From: Candidatus Effluviviaceae Genus I sp.
GTDB taxonomy: Bacteria; Joyebacterota; Joyebacteria; Joyebacterales; Joyebacteraceae
Length of the DNA: 29,547 nt
Direction: 5' to 3'
Assembly (NCBI GenBank): GCA_016867725.1
Contig: VGIX01000024.1
Span: forward strand, 1-29,547
Positions 23,877-29,547 of the stretch are shown here, one piece after another. The notes under the pieces were generated by a model. That model was not told the origin of the DNA. It saw only the letters and a program-made list of their open reading frames with translations, and searched no databases. Position numbers and translations under genes: made by a program. Numbering within the stretch: position 1 is the first letter of the stretch; every line of letters starts with the position of its first letter.

Positions 23877-24833
23877 CTATCTCCTACGATGCGCCGCATG
23901 GGGCCCGGGTGCAAGGCCGCGCACCGGTGGCGTCTCCGCGCTCCGGTGTTCCGCGATGGCGGCCCCAAGGTACGCCCCGAAGAGCACGATCGCCGCCACG
24001 GCGTACACCCACGAGAGGAACGCGATGAGCGCGCCGAGCGGGCCGTACACGACCCCGTACCTGGCGAACCCGCTTGCCAGGAACAGCGTGAACGCCCAGG
24101 TCGCGGCGAGCGAGCCCGCGCCCGCCGCGAGCGCCCCGGCGGCCGCGTGCCGCCACCGCACCGTGCGGCGCGGGACCAGCCGGTAGAGAAGCAGGAGCAC
24201 GCAGAACACGAGCAGCGCCACGGCGATGCCTGGGTGGACGCGAGCGACCGCGCCGAGCGCCGCGGGCCGGCCGAGCCATGCGTTGAGCGCCGGGACGAAC
24301 CGCAGCGCCGCCCGCACGACAAGCGCGGCGGCCAGGAGCGCGACGAGGCACCCGACGATGGCGAGCGCGCGCAGCCGCGCCATGAGCGCGTTGAGGGGCC
24401 GCGCCCCCAACCACGCGCGGTTCAGCGTCACCGCGAGGATCGAGAACCCGCTCGCCGCGGCCCAGAGAAGCCCGGCGAGGCCCGCGACGCCCGCCACGGC
24501 GCCTCCGGCCGCGAGGGCCACGGTGAGGTTGCGCTGGATGAGGTCAGCGAACGCGGGGGGAAACACGGCGAGCACGAGCCTGAGGACGTCGTCCTCAAGA
24601 CCGAAGCCCGCGACGACGAGCTTCCCCGCGATGACGAGCACGAGAAGAAGCGGGAAGAGCGAGAAGACCGCGTAGAACGCCATGCTCGCGGCGCTCTCCG
24701 CGGCGTGCTCCTCGGAGAAGCGCCGGAAAGCGAAGCGGACGACGGCGGCAATCCCCGTCCTGAATTCGACCTTATCGTCGCTCGCGGCCGCTCGCCGTGG
24801 GGGCGACGGCCGCCGCGGCCAGGGTCGGGTCAT
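23877..24833 (-). CDS. YihY/BrkB-family inner-membrane protein
   Basis: The protein has 318 residues and about six membrane helices. Family marks are the N-terminal AAESAASMAFYAVFSLFPLLL, a middle LLWAAASGFSILAVTLNRAW, and RYGVVYGPLGALIAFLSWVY near the end. It was once labelled ribonuclease BN or virulence factor BrkB; the current view is an integral membrane protein of unclear function, possibly a transporter. The ATG at 24831-24833 overlaps the end of the upstream beta-helix lipoprotein gene by 62 bases; I see no good later start before the first helix, although a slightly shorter protein with a rarer start is possible. It is the last gene of the run that begins with korD. The S8 promoter lies just beyond its stop. 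Confidence 0.88.
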   Translation of the reverse strand: MTRPWPRRPSPPRRAAASDDKVEFRTGIAAVVRFAFRRFSEEHAAESAASMAFYAVFSLFPLLLVLVIAGKLVVAGFGLEDDVLRLVLAVFPPAFADLIQRNLTVALAAGGAVAGVAGLAGLLWAAASGFSILAVTLNRAWLGARPLNALMARLRALAIVGCLVALLAAALVVRAALRFVPALNAWLGRPAALGAVARVHPGIAVALLVFCVLLLLYRLVPRRTVRWRHAAAGALAAGAGSLAATWAFTLFLASGFARYGVVYGPLGALIAFLSWVYAVAAIVLFGAYLGAAIAEHRSAETPPVRGLAPGPHAAHRRR

Positions 24834-26412
24834 CGTCCGAGTCCCACACGTCGTGCGCCATGATGTCGGGCACCGAGAAGTGGTCCCACACGTTGTGCCT
24901 GGCGAAGATGGTGTCGGCCTGTGTCGCCAGCACCTCGACCACGAGGTCGTAGCCCAGGTTCTCCGTGAGCGTGTTGCCGCCGGTCGAGCCGAAGGCGCCG
25001 CCCCCGAGGTCGCAGTCGCCCCGGACGCGCACGCCGGCGCCGCCGTTGCGCCTGACGACGTTCCCCTCCACGGGGCCCGTGGTCCGGAGCCACACGCCGT
25101 CGCCGGCGCAGTCCTGGACCAGGTTGTCCCCGCACAGCACGTCCGACCCGTAGGCCGCGATGCCGAGATGCGCCCCCTCGACCCAGTTCTCGACGATCTC
25201 GGCGTGCTGCCCGTAGCAGTTGATGCCGTAGGCTCCGCCGGTGACGGTGTTGTCGAACACGGAGCCGAGGGTCGAGGCCTCGACGCGGATGCCGCACGGG
25301 GCCGTGTCCTGGTGCGGAAGACCGCCCGTCGGCGCGTCGTACGGCAGCACGATGACGTTCTCCGTGATGGCGGGTGGCGTCGGGGTCGCGGTCACCACGG
25401 ACACGGCGTCCCGCCCCGCCGGGCAGGTGATCACGTTCCCGTGCATGGTGAGCGCGCCGCCCACGAACGTCACCCTGACGTCGCCGTTCTCCAGCAGATT
25501 GCCCTCGATGGACATCACCTCGAACAACGAGCAAGTGGCGTAGATCCCCCCGTCGGGCAGCTCGTTCCCGACGATGCGGCAGCTGTCGCAGCCCACGAAG
25601 GTGAACTTGAGCGTGTCGCCTTCCACCAGGTTGCCCGAGACGACCGTCGTCGTGCAGTCGCGGGCCGTCACGAAGACGTCGTCGCCGATGTCGTTGTTCA
25701 GGAAGGCAGCCCGCTCGATCTCCCGCACGCTGAAGCGCACCCTCCCCCCGAGGTCGCTCCCGGCGACCGTGCACGACACGCCGGAGACGGCGCTGAACCG
25801 GAAGGACCCGGCCACCTCGCACGCGACGAGGGAGCGAGGAGCATCGCAGTCGACGTACGCCAGCAGGACGTCACCCGCGACGTCGCAGCCGTCGAGCGTG
25901 TACCACTGCGAGGGCGGCGCGTAGACGCTGCGATCGTCGACGAACTCGAGCGCGCAGTCGCGCACGAGGACGGGAGCCTGGTTCGCCGCGGTCGTGTCGG
26001 GCGCGGGGAAGCTGCAGACGTTGACGCACGCAAGGCGGGCGATGATGACCGTGTCGGCGGCAGAGGCGGTGTAGACGCATACGGTGCCCCCGATCGCGGT
26101 CCCGGAGGCGCCCGCCCCGCGGATGGAGACGGCGTTGCGGACGAACAGGGTGTCGCCCACGTCGTAGGAGCCCGCCGCGACGTGCACGACCCAGCCGTCC
26201 ACGGCGATGGCGAGAGCCTCCTCGATGGTGTTGAACGGGTGCTCCTCGGACCCGTCCTCCGTTCCGGTGTTGGAGGCGTCGACGTACACGTGGCCCGCGG
26301 GCGGGCCGTCTCCGCCGGGCCCGGTTCCGCCCGAGCAGCCACTGAGCCACAGGATCACTGCCGCCAGCGCGGCCGCGGTCGCGATCCGCAAAGAAGCGTT
26401 GTGACGCAGCAT
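24772..26412 (-). CDS. right-handed beta-helix lipoprotein
   Basis: The protein has 546 residues. The lipoprotein signal is RIATAAALAAVILWLSGC, with lipidated Cys26 (lipobox LSGC). The mature part opens with VYVDASNTGTEDGSEEHPF and TIEEALAIAVDGWVVHVAAG, the typical entry of pectin-lyase-fold proteins. About 430 residues of irregular coils follow (for example VSGNLVEGDTLKF, EGNLLENGDVRV, ENVIVLPYDA, GAYGINCYG), with NosD/PbH1-type repeats toward the end. No catalytic residues can be assigned. The ATG at 26410-26412 has GGAGGCCTC before it; the frame is open 50 codons further upstream into korC, but with Arg/Gly-rich non-signal sequence. It lies 43 bases after korC and may be transcribed with it. 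Confidence 0.87.
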   Translation of the reverse strand: MLRHNASLRIATAAALAAVILWLSGCSGGTGPGGDGPPAGHVYVDASNTGTEDGSEEHPFNTIEEALAIAVDGWVVHVAAGSYDVGDTLFVRNAVSIRGAGASGTAIGGTVCVYTASAADTVIIARLACVNVCSFPAPDTTAANQAPVLVRDCALEFVDDRSVYAPPSQWYTLDGCDVAGDVLLAYVDCDAPRSLVACEVAGSFRFSAVSGVSCTVAGSDLGGRVRFSVREIERAAFLNNDIGDDVFVTARDCTTTVVSGNLVEGDTLKFTFVGCDSCRIVGNELPDGGIYATCSLFEVMSIEGNLLENGDVRVTFVGGALTMHGNVITCPAGRDAVSVVTATPTPPAITENVIVLPYDAPTGGLPHQDTAPCGIRVEASTLGSVFDNTVTGGAYGINCYGQHAEIVENWVEGAHLGIAAYGSDVLCGDNLVQDCAGDGVWLRTTGPVEGNVVRRNGGAGVRVRGDCDLGGGAFGSTGGNTLTENLGYDLVVEVLATQADTIFARHNVWDHFSVPDIMAHDVWDSDDDPTLAAAAVAPTASGRERR

Positions 26413-26455
26413 GAGGCCTCCAGCTGGTCGTCGGCCGGCCTTCGCGGCGGGGCGC

Positions 26456-27040
26456 CTACCTTCCCCTGGCCCGCCCGCCCGCCTGCCGGCCCCTGGGGCT
26501 CTCCCCCACCACCTCCGCGCCGTACGACCATCCCCGCTCGAACGCCCTGCAGTTGATGTCAACGAGCCGCGTCGGGACGGACGACGGCAGCGCCTTCCTC
26601 GCGGCGTCCACGGTGATGACGTCGGTGACCGCGGTGAAGAAGCCGAGCATCACGATGTTGCCGACGATGCGCTCGCCGAGTTCCTCGGCGAACCGCGTGG
26701 ACGGGATCTTCAGGAAGCGCCCGCCGGCGACCTTCCCCCCCGGCTTGACGAGGTCCTCGTCGATGATGAGCGTCCCGTCCTTCGTGATGGCCGACCCGTA
26801 CTTGTCGTACGCCTCCTGCGACATGGCGACGACGATGTCCGGCAACGTGACGTACGGGTAGCGGACCGGCTCATCGTCAACGACGAGCTGCGCGCTGCAC
26901 GCGCTTCCGCGCGCCTCGGGGCCGAAGCTCTGCGTGAGCGTCGCGTGCTTGCCGTTGTACAGCGCCGCGGTCCTGCCGATGATGTACCCGCACCGGATGA
27001 CGCCCTGCCCGCCGAACCCGCAGATCCTGATCTCGTTCAC
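26456..27040 (-). CDS. korC: 2-oxoacid:ferredoxin oxidoreductase, gamma subunit
   Basis: The protein has 194 residues, the usual size for a separate gamma subunit. Motifs are NEIRICGFGGQGVIRCGYIIG at the start, TQSFGPEARGSACSAQLVV, and DIVVAMSQEAYDKY. The subunit helps bind coenzyme A and completes the enzyme that converts 2-oxoglutarate (or another 2-oxoacid) plus CoA and oxidised ferredoxin to the acyl-CoA, CO2 and reduced ferredoxin. The start is GTG at 27038-27040, overlapping the korB stop by four bases, with GAGGGGG upstream. The last 20 residues are Arg/Gly-rich and not part of the domain. Confidence 0.92.
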   Translation of the reverse strand: MNEIRICGFGGQGVIRCGYIIGRTAALYNGKHATLTQSFGPEARGSACSAQLVVDDEPVRYPYVTLPDIVVAMSQEAYDKYGSAITKDGTLIIDEDLVKPGGKVAGGRFLKIPSTRFAEELGERIVGNIVMLGFFTAVTDVITVDAARKALPSSVPTRLVDINCRAFERGWSYGAEVVGESPRGRQAGGRARGR

Positions 27041-27915
27041 CCGACGGCCCCCTCGTACGGAGCGTACTTCCCCCCGAAGACCTCGCCGTACCACGCGTTC
27101 AGGGACTCGAGGTAGGTCGGCCGCTCGCGGTCCACGAACTTCCCCACGACGATCTTGCTCTGGTAGTCGATGGCCAGCTCGCGCGTGTCCGCGCCGTGCC
27201 TGATCTCGCAGTGGTCGTGGTAGAAGCGCATGAGGTCGAGGCCCGTCCCGAGCCGGTTCTGCCGCGCGTACAGCGTGGAGCACGGGCTGATGACCTCGAC
27301 GACCGAGAAGCCCGGCTTCAGGATGGCCTCGGCCATGGCGTTCGACAGCCTCCTGACGTCGAGCGCCGACCATCGGGCGACGTAGACCGCGCCGCACGAC
27401 TCGGCGAGGTGCGGGATGTTGAACGGCTGCTCGTAGTTGCCGAACGGCATGGTCGCGGCCTTCGCGGTGATCGGGGTCGTCGGCGCCACCTGCCCGCCGG
27501 TCATCGCGTAGATGAAGTTGTTGACGCAGATGATCGTGATGTCCACGTTCCGCCGCGCCGCGTGGATGAAGTGGTTGCCGCCGATCGCGAAGAGGTCGCC
27601 GTCGCCGCTGATGACCACGACCTTGAGCTTCGGGTTCGCGAGATGGAGCCCGGTCGCGAACGGGATCGCGCGGCCGTGCGTCGTGTGGAACGAGTCCACC
27701 TTGATGTACCCAGCCACGCGTCCCGTGCAGCCGATGCCGGACACGACGGCCAGCTGGTCCAGGTCGAGACCGGCCCTCTCGATCGCGACCGCGAACGCGG
27801 TCACGGTCGTGCCGAGCCCGCAGGTCGGACACCAGATGTGCGGCATGCGGTCCATGCGGAGGAGCCCGTCCCTCGGATGCGTCGTGTCGGGAGCGACGCC
27901 CGCCTTCGTTGTCAT
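27037..27915 (-). CDS. korB: 2-oxoacid:ferredoxin oxidoreductase, beta subunit (thiamine diphosphate-binding)
   Basis: The protein has 292 residues. The thiamine-diphosphate motif runs from G104-D-G (GDGDLFAIGGNHFIHAARR) to N132-N133 (CVNNFIYAMTGGQ). Conserved cysteines C29 and C32 (WCPTCGLG) and C63 (GIGCTGR) fit the cluster-binding beta subunits of the KorB type. It holds the reaction centre of the cytoplasmic complex. The ATG at 27913-27915 overlaps the korA stop (ATGA). Its length is typical for 2-oxoglutarate-type enzymes. Confidence 0.94.
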   Translation of the reverse strand: MTTKAGVAPDTTHPRDGLLRMDRMPHIWCPTCGLGTTVTAFAVAIERAGLDLDQLAVVSGIGCTGRVAGYIKVDSFHTTHGRAIPFATGLHLANPKLKVVVISGDGDLFAIGGNHFIHAARRNVDITIICVNNFIYAMTGGQVAPTTPITAKAATMPFGNYEQPFNIPHLAESCGAVYVARWSALDVRRLSNAMAEAILKPGFSVVEVISPCSTLYARQNRLGTGLDLMRFYHDHCEIRHGADTRELAIDYQSKIVVGKFVDRERPTYLESLNAWYGEVFGGKYAPYEGAVG

Positions 27916-29072
27916 CTCGCGCCCTCTCTGATCGCCTCGTAGATGCTCGTGGGATCGTGCACCCACCCGCCGCCGTGCGGCACGAGGATGGTGCGCGCCT
28001 GCCCGGCCGCGCACCGCTCGACCTCGTAGCACATCTGCCCGTAGTTGAGCTCCGGGACGACGAAGGCCTTCGCCGTCCGCGCCAGTTCCTTGATCCGCGT
28101 CTCGGGGAACGGCCACACGGTCACGAGCTTGAGGCTCCCCACCCTGAGCCCCTCGGCCCGCGCGCGCTCGATCGCCGGGACGGCCACGCGGCAGGAGATG
28201 CCGTACGACACGACCACGACGTCGGCGCCGTCGGTGGCCTCCTCCTCGAGTACGACGATGTCGTCCGCGCGCGAGCGGATCTTGTCCACGAGCCGGTGCA
28301 CGCACTTCTCCTGGCACTCGGCGGACATGACCGGATAGCCGCGCTCGTCGTGCGTGAGGCCGGTCGTGTGGAAGCGGTGGCCGTCGCCGGCGCGCGCCAT
28401 CCACGGGATCATGTCCTTGTCGGGCTCGTAGGGGCGGTAGGTCCCCTTCGCGCCGCGGTAGAGCTTGCGGGGAACGATCTCGATGTCCTCGGCCTTCGGG
28501 ATGACGACCTTCTCCGTCATGTGGCCGACGCACTCGTCCATCATCACGAGCACGGGCAGGCGGTACTTCTCGGAGAGGTTGAAGGCCGTGATGACCTGCT
28601 CGAAGGCCTCCTGGGGCGACGACGAGGAGAGCGCGATGATCTCGTAGTCACCGTGCGAGCCCCACCTCGCCTGCATCATGTCGGCCTGTCCGGGAAGCGT
28701 GGGAAGGCCGGTGGAGGGGCCGCCACGCTGGACGTTGACGATGACCGTCGGCACCTCCATCATGAGGCCGAGGCCGATGTTCTCCATCATGAGCGAGAAG
28801 CCCGGCCCCGACGTCACGGTCATCGTCTTCGCGCCGGCCCACGATGCGCCGAGGATCGCGGCCACCGACGCGATCTCGTCCTCCATCTGCACGAAGAGCC
28901 CGCCGACCGCGGGGAACCTCGCCGCGATGCGTTCGGCCACTTCGGTGGACGGTGTGATCGGGTAGCCGGCGAAGAAGCGGCAGCCGGCGGCCAGCCCGCC
29001 CTCGGCCGCGGCGTGGTCGCCGTCCAGGTAGTGCTCGCCCGTGAGGACGCCCTTGGGTTCGGCCGTCGTCAT
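27912..29072 (-). CDS. korA: 2-oxoacid:ferredoxin oxidoreductase, alpha subunit
   Basis: The protein has 386 residues. GCRFFAGYPITPSTEVAE is the alpha-subunit hallmark, followed by EDEIASVAAILGASWAGA, TSGPGFSLMMENIGL and VQRGGPSTGLPTLPGQADM. The C-terminal domain contains VVSYGISCRVAVPAIERA and GSLKLVTVWPFPE. The order D-A-B-C and the size fit 2-oxoglutarate:ferredoxin oxidoreductase, used in the oxidative or reductive TCA cycle; a branched-chain 2-oxoacid substrate cannot be excluded. The ATG at 29070-29072 overlaps the korD stop by four bases, with AAGGAGGAGG upstream, inside korD. Confidence 0.94.
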   Translation of the reverse strand: MTTAEPKGVLTGEHYLDGDHAAAEGGLAAGCRFFAGYPITPSTEVAERIAARFPAVGGLFVQMEDEIASVAAILGASWAGAKTMTVTSGPGFSLMMENIGLGLMMEVPTVIVNVQRGGPSTGLPTLPGQADMMQARWGSHGDYEIIALSSSSPQEAFEQVITAFNLSEKYRLPVLVMMDECVGHMTEKVVIPKAEDIEIVPRKLYRGAKGTYRPYEPDKDMIPWMARAGDGHRFHTTGLTHDERGYPVMSAECQEKCVHRLVDKIRSRADDIVVLEEEATDGADVVVVSYGISCRVAVPAIERARAEGLRVGSLKLVTVWPFPETRIKELARTAKAFVVPELNYGQMCYEVERCAAGQARTILVPHGGGWVHDPTSIYEAIREGAR

Positions 29073-29407
29073 GCGGCGCCCTCCTCCTTCTTTGCGTCTC
29101 CGTCCGCCGCATCGTCCTGCTCCACGCAGAAGATGGCGAACTCGGGGCAGAGAAGCTCGCACAGCCCGCAGTCCAGGCACACGCTCCCTGGCTTCACCGT
29201 CGGGTAGTGGTAGCCCTTGGCGTTGAAGTCCTCGGACATCTCGAGCACGTGGCGCGGGCAGTACTCGACGCAGAACCGGCAGCCCTTGCAGCGCTCCACG
29301 ACGATGTGGATCTCGCCGTACGGGATCTTGATGCGGTCGGCGTCGAGCGGCTTGCGCCAGTACTTTGGCCTGGCGCTGCCGGGGGTCGGCCGAAGGTCGT
29401 GCGGCAT
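29069..29407 (-). CDS. korD: 2-oxoacid:ferredoxin oxidoreductase, ferredoxin-like delta subunit
   Basis: The protein has 112 residues with two [4Fe-4S] motifs: C40-C43-C46-C50 (CKGCRFCVEYCP) and C77-C80-C83-C87 (CLDCGLCELLCP). It passes electrons from the beta subunit to ferredoxin. The ATG at 29405-29407 has GGAGAG upstream; the frame is open further upstream, but that part is Arg-rich and lies in the untranslated leader. First gene of korDABC, with a strong promoter at 29503-29531. Confidence 0.93.
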   Translation of the reverse strand: MPHDLRPTPGSARPKYWRKPLDADRIKIPYGEIHIVVERCKGCRFCVEYCPRHVLEMSEDFNAKGYHYPTVKPGSVCLDCGLCELLCPEFAIFCVEQDDAADGDAKKEEGAA

Positions 29408-29502
29408 CGAGAGCTCTCCGGGTGTTCGGGTCGACAGCGAGCAAGGACGGATGCGTGAACGCCCACGGCCCTGGCGGGCCACTGGAGCGCTCAGCCCATG
29501 AG

Positions 29503-29531
29503 ATTCTAGGGCAAGCCGGGGGCGCGGTCAA
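29503..29531 (-). promoter_or_regulatory. sigma70-like promoter of korDABC
   Basis: On the minus strand TTGACC (29526-29531, 5/6), a 17-base spacer, then TAGAAT (29503-29508, 5/6). Start point near 29496, about 89 bases before the korD ATG. Confidence 0.7.
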
Positions 29532-29547
29532 CGAGCGAGGCGCAGCC

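Overview
The window is GC-rich bacterial DNA of high coding density, carrying 23 intact protein genes, one broken gene and two candidate leader ORFs. No tRNA, rRNA, CRISPR array, transposase or phage gene was seen. Several secreted proteins end in a PNP...GR.VR...WDG.D..G..V.SGVY...K..V.R domain of the FlgD-like/T9SS type A-like kind, and one carries a PEP-CTERM tail. Together with two beta-helix proteins, an M6 and an S8 protease and a ferredoxin-dependent 2-oxoacid oxidoreductase, this suggests an uncultured FCB-group bacterium of the Eisenbacteria/Krumholzibacteriota type. That placement is inference from protein style, not from a marker gene.

Layout. 37-696 (-) is a PEP-CTERM protein, divergent from a three-gene CUT1 sugar ABC transporter (968-3960, +) that has no ATPase gene beside it. 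4230-7755 (+) holds a large surface protein with seven tandem FN3-like modules, followed by an OmpA-family lipoprotein. 7840-9701 (-) holds a cold-shock gene (csp1) and an ECF sigma / zinc-finger anti-sigma / YbjQ-family operon with 4-base overlaps. 9804-10631 (-) is an SPL-type radical SAM protein with a promoter placed so that its mRNA may be leaderless. 10769-12100 (+) is a secreted beta-helix protein. 12207-15081 (-) holds a degenerate sulfatase-fold lipoprotein and a B12-binding radical SAM protein. 15228-15440 (-) is a second cold-shock gene (csp2). 15885-17351 (+) is a secreted endonuclease/exonuclease/phosphatase-fold protein. 17239-23687 (-) is a protease cluster of an S8 subtilase, an M6 metalloprotease and a frameshifted OB-fold/peptidoglycan-binding-like gene. 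23877-29407 (-) starts with korDABC and continues with a beta-helix lipoprotein and a YihY/BrkB membrane protein.

Regulation. By eye I find about ten sigma70-like promoters. Most have a TTGACA-like -35, a 17-base spacer and a -10 of the form TAnnnT, often TAGnnT. The most unusual feature is shared by the two csp genes, which lie 7 kb apart. Each has TTGACA exactly 48 bases before the ATG of a short leader ORF (22 and 24 codons). Each leader ORF reads, in the same frame, through a matching hairpin (AGGGACCTGGC ... GGTCCCT) and stops 6-9 bases past it. A further 140-190 bases then separate it from the csp start. This looks like a duplicated cold-shock leader and could be an attenuator or RNA thermosensor.

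Much of the rest is cell-surface biology: exported repeat proteins, proteases and lipoproteins using at least three C- or N-terminal sorting signals. The kor operon is the one clear central-metabolism block.
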